34,245 bases of DNA. It comes from Planctomycetota bacterium. GTDB lineage: Bacteria > Planctomycetota > Planctomycetia > Gemmatales > Gemmataceae. The notes under the pieces are model-generated. The model saw nothing but the letters and a program-made list of their open reading frames with translations. It ran no database searches and had not been told where the DNA came from. Position numbers and translations under genes: made by a program. The stretch spans positions 1-34,245 of the forward strand of contig JAKBCS010000050.1 of assembly GCA_021807595.1 (NCBI GenBank). Reading direction: 5' to 3'. Shown one piece after another: positions 25,408-33,499 of the stretch; the stretch's first letter is position 1; each line of letters opens with the position of its first letter.

Positions 25408-25443
25408 GCGCGTCTCACTCGAACGAGCGAGCAATCGACGCGC
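25408..25443. terminator. Hairpin between convergent prpC and HlyD genes
   Basis: GCGCGTC (25408-25414) pairs with GACGCGC (25437-25443), with an inner CTCG-AA-CGAG stem. Its place between two converging genes suggests a shared transcript end; there is no T-run. Confidence 0.45.
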
Positions 25444-25469
25444 GATGTCCCTGTGGATGCGAGTCGAGT

Positions 25470-26618
25470 TCATCGTCCCGTCGATTCCGGCGGCGCGACC
25501 GGCTTGTTCGCCCCCTCGGATACGTCCAGGAACACGTCGAGTTGTTGACCGACGTAGACGGGTTTTCCCTCGGTCTTCAGCGAATAAATTGCCTGCAAGA
25601 CGCGCGTATCGACGCGCTCGGTGTTGTCGCCGGTCAGCGAGCGTTTGGGGATGACATACGGCTCGACGCGCACGAAGGTCAGCGGATACTGTTGGTCCGG
25701 CGCGCCGCGGAAGCTGGCCATGCCCGGTGCGCCCGGACGGTAGCGCGGGATGTCGTGTTCGTCGATGTCCACGCGGACATTGACGCAATCGGTGATGGCA
25801 CCGAGAACGACGAGCGATTGGCCGGGATTGGCACCGACGAATTCGCCGGGACGCACATTCACTTGCAGCACCATGCCGTCCATGGGCGCGCGGGCGACGG
25901 CTCGGTCGATGTCGGTTTGATCCTGCAAGACCTGAGCCTTGGCCAGCTCGACGGCGGCGCGCGCGATGGCCTTGTCCGGCTCCCAGCTTCCCGCTTTCAC
26001 CAGAGCCATATCGGCCTTGGCTTGGGCCAGTTGCCGCTGGGCCACGCGCAGGCTGAGGCGATGTTGTTGATACTGCTCCTCGTTAACCGATCCGGAGCCG
26101 ATCAGTTTGGCGTCGCGCTCGGCCACGTCGCGCTGCAATTCCATGCTGGCTTGGGCCACCTCTTCCTTCGCTTTGCTGACCGTCAACTCTTCGGGGCGCG
26201 GCATCTGGTCTAACTTGGCCAACTGCGCCTCGGCCGATTTGAGATTGGCCCGATGAAATGCCAGCTGCGACTTCAATTGCCGATCGTCCACGCGGAACAG
26301 CGGATCGCCTTGCTTGACGTGTCGGCCAATCAGCGCTTCCCACGGCGTTCGTCCGGGTTGAGCCGGCAAGCCGAGTTCCTCCGGCGACCACACTTTCAGC
26401 ACCACGCCCGGCAGCGCCGAGCCGAGGGCGATGTTCTGGCTGCGCGCTTCGATGATGCCCGCCCCGGCGACCGCGAGGCTAAACGGGGTGCGCGCCGGCT
26501 CCATCGGCGGTTGCGGCTTGGGCGGCTTCTGATACGCTTGCATCACATGATACACCGCGAAGCCCAACATACCCAACGCGAACAGCGGCAGTACGAACTT
26601 GCCAAAGCGGTTGAACAT
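25470..26618 (-). CDS. HlyD/DevB-type periplasmic adaptor (membrane fusion protein)
   Basis: This 382-aa protein has one N-terminal TM helix (about residues 6-24), a biotinyl-lipoyl-like strand pair (AGAGIIEARSQNIALGS and GSALPGVVLKVW; later RAPMDGMVLQVNVRPGEFV), a long coiled-coil hairpin at about 120-235 rich in Ala/Gln/Glu, and a C-terminal beta-barrel. Such adaptors link an inner-membrane ABC transporter to an outer-membrane channel. The ATG at 26618 is chosen because the TM segment follows directly; the longer frame (to 26717) adds 33 polar residues. It is the last gene of the TetR-permease-permease-ATPase-adaptor operon. Confidence 0.88.
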   Translation of the reverse strand: MFNRFGKFVLPLFALGMLGFAVYHVMQAYQKPPKPQPPMEPARTPFSLAVAGAGIIEARSQNIALGSALPGVVLKVWSPEELGLPAQPGRTPWEALIGRHVKQGDPLFRVDDRQLKSQLAFHRANLKSAEAQLAKLDQMPRPEELTVSKAKEEVAQASMELQRDVAERDAKLIGSGSVNEEQYQQHRLSLRVAQRQLAQAKADMALVKAGSWEPDKAIARAAVELAKAQVLQDQTDIDRAVARAPMDGMVLQVNVRPGEFVGANPGQSLVVLGAITDCVNVRVDIDEHDIPRYRPGAPGMASFRGAPDQQYPLTFVRVEPYVIPKRSLTGDNTERVDTRVLQAIYSLKTEGKPVYVGQQLDVFLDVSEGANKPVAPPESTGR

Positions 26619-26676
26619 GAACCTTGCCCTTCTCGTCGCGTGAGTCTCCCCACGTTCGGCCCACTCTATCCAGGAG

Positions 26677-27429
26677 TCAGGAACTAAAAGCGACGGTCCG
26701 TTCTTCCACGCGCTCAATCGCTCCGTCGCTCATGTGAACGATGCGATCGCCGTAACCGAAGACGCGATTGTCGTGGGTGACGACGATGACGGCGCGGCCC
26801 GGTTGCACGGCCACGCGCCGCAGCAATTGCATCACGGTCTGTCCCGAATGGGCGTCGAGAGCGGCGGTCGGTTCGTCGCAGACCAAGAGTTTTGGCTCGT
26901 GAACGAGCGCCCGGGCGATGGCGACACGTTGCTGTTGTCCGCCGGACAGCTGCGACGGTAGAGAGTTGACCTTGGAGGCGAGACCGACCGCTTCGAGAAC
27001 GGTTCGAGCCTTGGCCACCGCCTCGGCCCGTTTGCGTCCGGCGATAATCAGCGGAACCGCCGCGTTCTCCGCCGCCGTCAGCGCGGGCAACAGGTTGTAT
27101 TGCTGAAACACAAAGCCGATGTGCTGGCCGCGAAACTGTACCAACCGCCGCCCGCGCAGTCCGCGCAAACTCTGTCCCAGAACCGTCACCTCGCCCGCCG
27201 TCGGATCGAGCAGCCCGGCCACGATCGAGATCAGCGTCGTTTTGCCACAGCCGGATTCGCCGACCAAGAGCGTCATTTCCCCTCCCAAAACGTCCAGATT
27301 CACGCCGCGCAACGCCTGCACGCGCGTGTCCCCTTCGCCGAAATCCTTGGTCACGCCCCGACAAACGACCGCGCGGGCCAGGGATGCCGCCGTCGCCGGG
27401 GCGATGGATTGCACCGTCATGCGCTTCAT
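26677..27429 (-). CDS. ABC transporter ATPase, MacB/LolD/DevA type
   Basis: This 250-aa ATPase has Walker A GESGCGKT (57-64), signature LSGGQQQR (161-168), Walker B LLVCDEP (181-187) and switch His H219. LRGVNLDVLGGEMTLLVG and FQQYNLLPALTAAENAAVP are typical of the FtsE/MacB/DevA branch that drives FtsX-type permeases. The ATG overlaps the stop of the upstream permease (ATGA at 27429-27426), implying translational coupling and equal dosage. It powers export of an unknown substrate with the two permeases and the adaptor. Confidence 0.94.
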   Translation of the reverse strand: MKRMTVQSIAPATAASLARAVVCRGVTKDFGEGDTRVQALRGVNLDVLGGEMTLLVGESGCGKTTLISIVAGLLDPTAGEVTVLGQSLRGLRGRRLVQFRGQHIGFVFQQYNLLPALTAAENAAVPLIIAGRKRAEAVAKARTVLEAVGLASKVNSLPSQLSGGQQQRVAIARALVHEPKLLVCDEPTAALDAHSGQTVMQLLRRVAVQPGRAVIVVTHDNRVFGYGDRIVHMSDGAIERVEERTVAFSS

Positions 27430-28622
27430 CCTCGAAAGACGACGGCCGGTTCCAGAACCAGCACTTTGATGACACTAACTAAACTTGCCACCAGCACGAT
27501 GACGAAGATCGCCGCAGCCGTCGCCGCCAACACCTGCCAAGGCATCAGAAACGCCAGCCGACTGCCGCTGCTCGTCATCGCCTTGCCGAACAAAGCCGCC
27601 CCTCCCACACCCAGCCCGTACCCGATGAATCCGGCCAGAAGCGCCTGCGTCAACACCATGCCCACAATGCGCCGGTTCGTCAGCCCCATTGCTTTGAGCG
27701 ATCCGAATTGTCGCAAATTCTCCAGCGTGAACGAATAGAACGTCTGCCCGGCGACGGCGCAGCCGACGAAAAAGCCCAGACTGACCGTGATGCCGAAGTT
27801 GACCACGATGCCGGTGCGGCGGACGAAATACATCAGCGTGCTGTCGATAAACTGTTGGTTGGTCATGGCCTTCAGTCCGGGCCGCGCCGGGTCGCCGGGT
27901 TTGGCCGGCCGGAGCGCCGTCTGCTCTTGAATTCGCCGGCAAACCTCTTCCGCGTCCTCGCCAGGCTCCACCCCGACCAACATCGCCGACATCACCTTGC
28001 GCTCTTGGGGAACGTAGCGAATGGCTTGGTGATATTGACAATAAAAAATCGGAAATGTATTGAATGTCTCCGAAGCCTTGCAGATGCCGACGATGACGAC
28101 GCGACGGTCGTTCATCTCCAGCTCGCGTCCGAGAGCCAGCGGTTCGTTGGGCCAGACGTAGCGATAGCCGTTCTCGTCGATCATCACCGCGTCCGGCCGG
28201 CGCAGGTCGGCGAGCTTGCCCAAAACGATCTCGCGCGGCGCGCCCACCAAGGCCGCGTCGTCGATCCCGAAGACGACCGATTGCTGATATTTCGCCTTTT
28301 TCTTATCGCCGCCGATATCGAGCTTGAGCCGACCTTGCCCTTTGTAAAATCGCACGGCCCAGGCCACGCCCGGTACGCCGCGCACCCGATACAGATCGTT
28401 CTCGGTCAACGGCTTCAGCTCATCGATGAATTGAATGTTGGGGTCCATCACCCAAATATCGGCGTCGGCAATATCTTGAATGTGGGAGGTCGTTCGCATC
28501 AAGAGTCCAATGGCAATCGACGCCTGTTGCGCAATGAGCAAGGCGGCAAACGCGATGCCCGCGACAATGCCCAGATACTTGGCCCGATCTCCGGTCAGCA
28601 TCTTGATCGCAATCCAACTCAT
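27426..28622 (-). CDS. FtsX/DevC-type ABC permease, paralogue 1
   Basis: This 398-aa permease has one N-terminal TM helix (about 17-40), a large periplasmic domain (about 50-250, with DIADADIWVMDP, LGRELEMNDRRVVIVG and AIRYVPQERKV), and three C-terminal TM helices, the MacB/DevC type. It ends LVLEPAVVFRG, as is usual for DevC. The ATG at 28622 has GGAGCC upstream. It is closely related to the next gene upstream (same order of motifs, for example MNDRR and GLTNRRIVGMV vs GVGNLRIVGMV), so the two arose by duplication. It probably forms a heterodimer with paralogue 2. Confidence 0.9.
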   Translation of the reverse strand: MSWIAIKMLTGDRAKYLGIVAGIAFAALLIAQQASIAIGLLMRTTSHIQDIADADIWVMDPNIQFIDELKPLTENDLYRVRGVPGVAWAVRFYKGQGRLKLDIGGDKKKAKYQQSVVFGIDDAALVGAPREIVLGKLADLRRPDAVMIDENGYRYVWPNEPLALGRELEMNDRRVVIVGICKASETFNTFPIFYCQYHQAIRYVPQERKVMSAMLVGVEPGEDAEEVCRRIQEQTALRPAKPGDPARPGLKAMTNQQFIDSTLMYFVRRTGIVVNFGITVSLGFFVGCAVAGQTFYSFTLENLRQFGSLKAMGLTNRRIVGMVLTQALLAGFIGYGLGVGGAALFGKAMTSSGSRLAFLMPWQVLAATAAAIFVIVLVASLVSVIKVLVLEPAVVFRG

Positions 28623-28673
28623 CGACGGCTCCAACAATTTAGCAGTGCGGAGTTACTTTCGCGGCTCATTCGT

Positions 28674-29822
28674 TTATCGAAACACCGAAGCCGGTTCGAG
28701 GGCGAGGACGCGGCGGAGGCTGAACAGCGCCGAGGCGAGAACGATCAGCCCAGCGGCCGCGGCGGTGCCTAGAGGGATCGGCCAAGCCATGAAGTCCGCC
28801 GACGGCAAACCCGAATCGCGCAGCAGCCATTTCATCGCGTCCGAGAACCCGCTCGCCATGCCCAGGCCGATCGCATAACCGAGGACGCCCACTACCGAGC
28901 CTTGAAGCATTACCATGCCCACGATGCGCAGGTTGCCCACGCCCATCGCCTTGAGTGTGCCAAAATGCTTAAGATTGTCGATGGTGAAGAGATAAAAGGT
29001 CTGGCCGGCGATGGACGCGCCGATGATGAAACCGAGCAGCACCGTGATGCCGAAATTGACTGGAATCCCGGTGCGGCGCATGTAATAGCTCATCGTCTTC
29101 CACGAGAAATCGTCCTGCGGCAAGGCCGTCAATCCCGTCTGGTCCTCAATGCGGCGGCACACTTCCTTGGGATCGCGGTTGTCCTCCGACTTGGCCAACA
29201 CGAACGAGAGGGTGTTCCGCTCCTGGGCCGCGTAGCGCACGGCACGGCTATAGGTGGTGTAAGAGACGGGAAAGGTCTGAAAAGTCGGCGACGCCTTGCA
29301 GATGCCGACGATCTCGGCGCGGCGGTCGTTCATCTCGAAGACGCGGCCAAGCTGGATCGGTTGGCCGGGAAAGAGATAGCGGTAGCCGTTCTCGTCGAGG
29401 ATGATCCCGTCCGGCTTGCGCAGATCGGTCGCCGAGCCGAGTTTCATTTGCGTCGGCGCGCCGACCAGCGTTTGATCGTCGATGCCAAGCACGATGAACT
29501 GTTTGAAATTGCCTTCTTGAAACTGTGCCCGCGCCTTGCCGTAATAGAGTTTGATGGCCCAGGCCACGCCCGGCACACCGCGCACCTCCATCACCGCCTG
29601 ATCGTCCATCGGCGTCAGATCGTCGACGAATTCGACGCTGGGATCCATAGCCCAAATATCCGCCCCTTGGATGTCCCGTATTTGACTGGTCATGTTGCGC
29701 ATCAAGCCGGCGAAGATGGCCGCCTGCTGCGACATGAGCATGACGGCAAACGATACGCCGAAGACGATGGCGTAGTATTTGGCTCGATTGCCCATCAGCA
29801 TCTTCAAGGCGATCCAGTTCAT
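28674..29822 (-). CDS. FtsX/DevC-type ABC permease, paralogue 2
   Basis: This 382-aa permease starts at ATG 29822 (MNWIALKMLMGNRAK), with GAGGT just upstream. Topology is as in paralogue 1: one TM, a large periplasmic domain (QGADIWAMDP, LGRVFEMNDRRAEIVG), then three TMs ending LALEPASVFR. The periplasmic domain differs from its neighbour and lacks the KKK-rich insert (GGDKKKAKYQQ). It lies 51 bp upstream of paralogue 1 and 65 bp downstream of the TetR gene. Two different permeases with one ATPase suggest a heterodimeric exporter. Confidence 0.9.
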   Translation of the reverse strand: MNWIALKMLMGNRAKYYAIVFGVSFAVMLMSQQAAIFAGLMRNMTSQIRDIQGADIWAMDPSVEFVDDLTPMDDQAVMEVRGVPGVAWAIKLYYGKARAQFQEGNFKQFIVLGIDDQTLVGAPTQMKLGSATDLRKPDGIILDENGYRYLFPGQPIQLGRVFEMNDRRAEIVGICKASPTFQTFPVSYTTYSRAVRYAAQERNTLSFVLAKSEDNRDPKEVCRRIEDQTGLTALPQDDFSWKTMSYYMRRTGIPVNFGITVLLGFIIGASIAGQTFYLFTIDNLKHFGTLKAMGVGNLRIVGMVMLQGSVVGVLGYAIGLGMASGFSDAMKWLLRDSGLPSADFMAWPIPLGTAAAAGLIVLASALFSLRRVLALEPASVFR

Positions 29823-29887
29823 TACCTCAAACTTTCCCACATTGATCCGAGCCAGAAGCGTCCGCGACGGAGCATTCAACCCCTTGC

Positions 29888-30499
29888 TTACGCCTTTGGC
29901 TCCGACAAGGCGCGCAGGGTGAAGCGAACGATATGGTCGGCCAGCGCCCCCGTGTCGGCGTAGGGATCGTCGTACTCACCCATTAATAGGCTCACAATCG
30001 GCCTGTGGGTACAGTAAAACAGAATCTGCCCCATGATGCTGAACGCCGTCAGGGCGCGCCGCCGGCGCGGCGTGCCTTTGGGCAACAATTCTTCGAGAAT
30101 GCCGCCGAGTATCTTGCTCTTCGGTTCGATGTACTCGCGCACCAACTCGGTGCAAGCGTCGCTGGGCTGCGACAATTCGCGCATCATCAGCCGCGCGTGC
30201 CATGCCGGCTTATGCGGATCGAGTAGGCGGGCGACGTGATAGCGGATGAAGTCGGCCAGCTTGTCGGTGGCCGGCGTGCCGCTCGGCCAAGCGAGATGCT
30301 CGTCTGCATCGACGCAGGCACCGTGTTTGACCGCTTCAATATACAGTCGTTCTTTATCGCGGAAGTAATAGTTCACCGCCGCGATGTTGACACAGGCGCG
30401 GTCGATGATCTCGCGCACCGTCGCTCCCTTGAACCCCTTCTCGGCGAAGATTTCCCCCGCCGCCTCCAGCACGCGCTCACGCGGATTATCGACCGACAT
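29888..30499 (-). CDS. TetR family repressor (CerR/DUF1956-like C-terminus)
   Basis: This 203-aa regulator has the N-terminal HTH: RVLEAAGEIFAEKGFKGATV, REIIDRACVNIAAVNYYF and RDKERLY, typical of TetR proteins. The C-terminal ligand and dimer domain (WHARLMMRELSQPSDACTEL) resembles the CerR/YbiH group. The ATG at 30499 has AGGTGG 5 nt upstream. It is the first gene of the exporter operon, so it likely represses the exporter and itself and is released by an exported compound. A 16-bp operator-like palindrome lies 52 bp upstream. Confidence 0.93.
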   Translation of the reverse strand: MSVDNPRERVLEAAGEIFAEKGFKGATVREIIDRACVNIAAVNYYFRDKERLYIEAVKHGACVDADEHLAWPSGTPATDKLADFIRYHVARLLDPHKPAWHARLMMRELSQPSDACTELVREYIEPKSKILGGILEELLPKGTPRRRRALTAFSIMGQILFYCTHRPIVSLLMGEYDDPYADTGALADHIVRFTLRALSEPKA

Positions 30500-30507
30500 G
30501 CAAGCCA

Positions 30508-30520
30508 CCTAGAATCTAGG
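30508..30520. promoter_or_regulatory. 13-bp palindrome CCTAGAATCTAGG overlapping the TetR ribosome-binding site
   Basis: Six-base arms (CCTAGA/TCTAGG) flank a single base. On the minus strand its right arm merges into the AGGTGG ribosome-binding site. It may be a second operator or an RNA element. Confidence 0.4.
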
Positions 30521-30544
30521 CGAACGAAACAACTGTCTTAGTTA

Positions 30545-30573
30545 TTCGTATCAAACAAATGTTTGAAAGTCAA
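30545..30573 (-). promoter_or_regulatory. Putative promoter of the TetR-exporter operon
   Basis: On the minus strand TTGACT (30573-30568), a 17-bp spacer and a weak -10 TACGAA (30550-30545) lie about 45 bp upstream of the TetR ATG. The spacer is almost filled by the operator palindrome. Confidence 0.5.
30551..30566. promoter_or_regulatory. TetR-type operator TCAAACA-AA-TGTTTGA
   Basis: A perfect 16-bp inverted repeat (7-bp arms, 2-bp centre) fits the size of TetR operators. Its place between the -35 and -10 boxes fits direct repression of the operon. Confidence 0.7.
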
Positions 30574-30673
30574 GAGGGAAGCGATCGATTGATCTCACAA
30601 CCCGTCCTCGGGCCGCGGCCGGATCGCCACTCATCTTCTTCAGATTCGCGCCCCCGTTTTCCGATACAACTGG

Positions 30674-30679
30674 CATAAT
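30674..30679 (+). promoter_or_regulatory. Possible extended -10 for the Cys-rich lipoprotein gene
   Basis: TGGCATAAT is an extended -10 box with no good -35. It lies 178 bp upstream of the lipoprotein ATG. Confidence 0.3.
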
Positions 30680-30856
30680 GCGATCTCGCGGCGATCGACC
30701 GCCATCGAAATGAGGCTCTTTCTGGAGAAGATCTCCCGATGCGAGGATTGCTCAAGTAGTCGTCCATCCTCCCGACCAGGACGTTGGATGGCGTTTCCGT
30801 CTGGGCGTTCAAAAGCGAGATCGCCCTTCCCACGGCCCGTTCGTTCCGGAATCACC

Positions 30857-31726
30857 ATGCACCGCGTCGGGCTATTCCTGGCTCTCAGTCTCTGCTGCGT
30901 GACCGGCTGCACGAGTATGCGTCTCCGCCAGAGGACGGTTAACCAGGCAAGCACGCTATCCGAGTTGCAATATCAGCAGGTTCTCAACAATCTCGCTCAG
31001 TTCGCGGTCAACCCAACGGTTCTCCCCTTACATGTAAATCTCAGGGAAGGGACCACGCAGGTTACCGATTCCATCTCGGGAGGGTCGTTGGTGGATCTCG
31101 GCCCCCCCGCCGTGAGCCAGCCCCAGCTATTCGGCTCACGAACCGCCGTCGCCCAATGGGGCATGTCGCCGGTCATCGACCCAATCGAACTACGGCTCCT
31201 CTACATCGCCTATCGCCGCGCGCACGGTTTCCCCGATATGCCATCCCCCGAATTCCTCGATGATCTGGCTCACGAATTGAAGGATCAACTCGCCGCCAAT
31301 GTCGATCTCCGTTACGAGTCCGCGTGGTTTTATGATTTCCAAGCCCGCGCCAGCAAGGATGCGCGCGACCTGGAAGGTCGGATCGTGTCGACGAACGACG
31401 AAAGAGTCTGCCCGCTAGCCGGCACTCCGGGAGACCGCTCGCCGTTGGCGAGGAACGTGTGCCGTAAGATCGACTCGATCCAGCGCGACCTAGCCCGGAT
31501 CCAGTCCGGCTGGTTCCATGTCGGTCGCAAAAGGGACGTCCCGAAGGATGCCTGTTACGTCGGAATGTGCGGAAACTGTTACGCCTGGGTTTCTTCCGAA
31601 GGATGTGCGGAACTTACCGAGTTCACGCTCATCGTCCTAAAAATCACCTCCCTGATCAAAGAAGCCCCAATGCTCGCCAACCCGCCTGGATCCGTAAAGT
31701 TCTCTCCGGGTGACCGGGGCGGCTGA
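30857..31726 (+). CDS. Predicted lipoprotein with Cys-rich C-terminal region, unknown function
   Basis: This 289-aa protein has a signal peptide MHRVGLFLALSLCC followed by a lipobox ending in Cys18 (VTGC). The first mature part contains LQYQQVLNNLAQFAVNP and a VLPLHVNLREGTTQVTD stretch. I recognise this from planctomycete secreted proteins of unknown role. A central helical region follows. Near the C-terminus lies a Cys cluster (CYVGMCGNCYAW and GCAELTEF) that may bind metal or form disulfides. The ATG at 30857 is chosen for the lipobox; the longer frame adds 49 polar residues. The neighbour is a Tat-exported phosphatase. Confidence 0.72.
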   Translation: MHRVGLFLALSLCCVTGCTSMRLRQRTVNQASTLSELQYQQVLNNLAQFAVNPTVLPLHVNLREGTTQVTDSISGGSLVDLGPPAVSQPQLFGSRTAVAQWGMSPVIDPIELRLLYIAYRRAHGFPDMPSPEFLDDLAHELKDQLAANVDLRYESAWFYDFQARASKDARDLEGRIVSTNDERVCPLAGTPGDRSPLARNVCRKIDSIQRDLARIQSGWFHVGRKRDVPKDACYVGMCGNCYAWVSSEGCAELTEFTLIVLKITSLIKEAPMLANPPGSVKFSPGDRGG

Positions 31727-31747
31727 TCGACTTTGTCCAAGAGATCC

Positions 31748-31764
31748 GCGGCGCGATGCGCCGC
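31748..31764 (+). terminator. Hairpin GCGGCGC-GAT-GCGCCGC after the lipoprotein gene
   Basis: A perfect 7-bp stem with a 3-nt loop lies 22 bp past the lipoprotein stop. There is no T-run, so termination is uncertain. Confidence 0.45.
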
Positions 31765-31827
31765 CCCTCGAATTGGGCGATGTCCGCGAGAAAATGAATA
31801 GTGGAGTCAACCAACCCAAACATCAGA

Positions 31828-31833
31828 TACAAT
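31828..31833 (+). promoter_or_regulatory. Possible -10 box for the phosphatase gene
   Basis: TACAAT lies about 40 bp upstream of the ATG at 31872; no convincing -35 box is seen. Confidence 0.25.
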
Positions 31834-31871
31834 AATGGACGGATCGACTACCCCACCTTGGAGCCTCCGCC

Positions 31872-33146
31872 ATGATTTTAACCTCCCGCCGCCTCTTTCT
31901 TGGAACCTCGTTCGCCGCATTTTCCGCCGCTTGTCTCGTTGGCGACGACAAGCCGAGCAACTCCGCCAAGAAAACTCCCCCCGAAACGCCCTTCAATCCC
32001 GACACCCTGTTCCTCACCTGGCAGCGCGATCCGACCACAACCATGACGGTGCAATGGATCGGCGCGGCCGGCGAGACAGCGGATACCAGCATCGCCTACG
32101 CCGCGCTCAAAACCGAATCGTGGCAAACGAAAACGCCCAAGGTTCGACCGTATCCGCGCACCGATTTGAAAGTCTTTCGCGCCGAACTGACCGGCTTGAA
32201 ACCGGGGACCGATTATCGCTTTCGCATCGGCAAAGAGTCGCCGACCTATCGCTTTCGCACCATGCCGGCCAAGGCGACGGATGCCATTCACTTCGTCTCC
32301 GGCGGCGATTGCGGCGTCAACGTCCATGCCGTCGCCAACAACATCCAGGCGGCCCGGCAAGACCCGATGTTCGCCCTGATCGGCGGCGACCTCGGCTACG
32401 ACAACGGCACGTCGGCGGCCACCAGCCTGGCTTTCGTGCGCAACTACAGCAAGCACATGATCGGACGCGACGGCCGACTCATCCCGCTCATCGCCGCCAT
32501 CGGCAATCACGAAGTCGATGGTCGGTATAGCATGCCGCGCGCCAAGGCACCGTTCTTTTACGCCCTTTTCGATGGCTTATATCCGGAAAAAGGGTTTGCC
32601 TCCCTCGATTTCGGCGACTATCTCAGTTTGGTCTTGTTGGATACCGATCACACCACGCCCATCGCCGGCGAACAGACCGACTGGTTGGAAAAGACCCTGC
32701 GCGCCCGCAAGGATCATCCCAACGTCTTTGTCGTCAATCACGTCCCGGCCTATCCGTCGTATCGCAATCCGGAGTCGGTCAACGGCAAGGACGGCACCGG
32801 AGCGGAGAACCGCGAGCATTGGGTGCCGCTGTTCGAGAAATACCGCGTGCCGGTGGTATTGGAACACCACGATCATACTTTCAAGCGCACCAAACCGCTC
32901 CTGGGCGGCTTGTCGCATCACAACGGCGTGCTGTATCTCGGCGACGGTTCGTGGGGCAAGCTGCGCACGCCGAAATCGCCGGACAAGCTGTCGTATCTGG
33001 CCGCTAGCAGCAGCGATTATCACTTATCGCTGCACCGTATACAGGGCAAAGAACGCTTTCACCTCGCCCTCGACGAGCGTGGCCGCGTGATGGACGCCTG
33101 CCACAGCGGCCAACGCAAAACCGGCCTCGTCCCCGCTTCCAGCTGA
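31872..33146 (+). CDS. Purple-acid-phosphatase-like metallophosphoesterase, Tat-exported
   Basis: This 424-aa protein has a twin-arginine signal (TSRRLFLGTSFAAFSAAC). A fibronectin-III-like PAP N-domain follows (about 45-132: LTWQRDPTTTMTVQW, LKPGTDYRFRIG). The calcineurin-like fold shows the metal motifs in order: GGD at 144-146, GGDLGYDNG (D173, Y176), GNHE at 211-214, NH at 289-290 and HHDH at 332-335. The Tyr at the GDxxY position matches purple acid phosphatases, which hydrolyse phosphoesters with a binuclear metal centre outside the cytoplasm. The usual GHxH is HDH here. The start ATG has GGAG upstream. It may scavenge phosphate. Confidence 0.9.
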   Translation: MILTSRRLFLGTSFAAFSAACLVGDDKPSNSAKKTPPETPFNPDTLFLTWQRDPTTTMTVQWIGAAGETADTSIAYAALKTESWQTKTPKVRPYPRTDLKVFRAELTGLKPGTDYRFRIGKESPTYRFRTMPAKATDAIHFVSGGDCGVNVHAVANNIQAARQDPMFALIGGDLGYDNGTSAATSLAFVRNYSKHMIGRDGRLIPLIAAIGNHEVDGRYSMPRAKAPFFYALFDGLYPEKGFASLDFGDYLSLVLLDTDHTTPIAGEQTDWLEKTLRARKDHPNVFVVNHVPAYPSYRNPESVNGKDGTGAENREHWVPLFEKYRVPVVLEHHDHTFKRTKPLLGGLSHHNGVLYLGDGSWGKLRTPKSPDKLSYLAASSSDYHLSLHRIQGKERFHLALDERGRVMDACHSGQRKTGLVPASS

Positions 33147-33183
33147 AAGCGCCCGTGCCCCTCGTAAGGCAGGTCGGAAATTT

Positions 33184-33198
33184 GCCCCACAAAGGGGC
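33184..33198 (+). terminator. Small hairpin after the phosphatase gene
   Basis: GCCCC-ACAAA-GGGGC lies 38 bp past the stop. It is a weak terminator candidate without T-run. Confidence 0.3.
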
Positions 33199-33218
33199 CG
33201 ATGCGGTGCGACAAAACC

Positions 33219-33248
33219 TTGACGATGGAGTGGACCGTTCCCTAAGAT
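33219..33248 (+). promoter_or_regulatory. Putative promoter of tRNA-Leu
   Basis: TTGACG (33219-33224), an 18-bp spacer and TAAGAT (33243-33248) lie 41 bp before the tRNA; TACAAT overlaps just downstream as an alternative -10. Confidence 0.55.
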
Positions 33249-33288
33249 ACAATCTCACGCTTGCCGTTTCTCTCCGCGGTTCGTTGTT

Positions 33289-33373
33289 GCCGAAGTGGCG
33301 GAACTGGCAGACGCGCCAGGTTCAGGACCTGGTTCCCTTAACGGGAGTGGAGGTTCGAGCCCTCTCTTCGGCA
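33289..33373 (+). tRNA. tRNA-Leu (anticodon CAG)
   Basis: Acceptor arms GCCGAAG and CTTCGGC pair. The anticodon stem CCAGG/CCTGG encloses the loop TTCAGGA with anticodon CAG at 33323-33325. A long variable arm (CCC-TTAAC-GGG) marks it as class II. The T-arm GGAGG-TTCGAGC-CCTCT closes with one G-T pair. Discriminator A at 33373; CCA is not encoded. It decodes CUG. An integrase remnant follows 127 bp downstream, as is typical for islands inserted at tRNA genes. Confidence 0.95.
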
Positions 33374-33425
33374 CTGCAATCAGGGCAAGGGGTTACGGCA
33401 AATCCGGACCTCTTGCCTATTGCGT

Positions 33426-33445
33426 TTTACCAACGACTTGGTAAA
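33426..33445. other. Hairpin TTTACCAA-CGAC-TTGGTAAA beside the tRNA
   Basis: A perfect 8-bp inverted repeat with a 4-nt centre lies 53 bp past the tRNA and before the integrase remnant. It may be a recombinase or excisionase binding site, or a transcript end. Confidence 0.45.
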
Positions 33446-33499
33446 GTTTTGGAAATGAGATTTGCCCGACGTTGTGGTGATGCTGCGGAGGGCACAATC

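Noticed and set aside
33155-33499. Extension of the integrase frame through the tRNA
   Set aside because: The open frame starts upstream of and reads through tRNA-Leu; integrase similarity begins only at the ATG at 33500.
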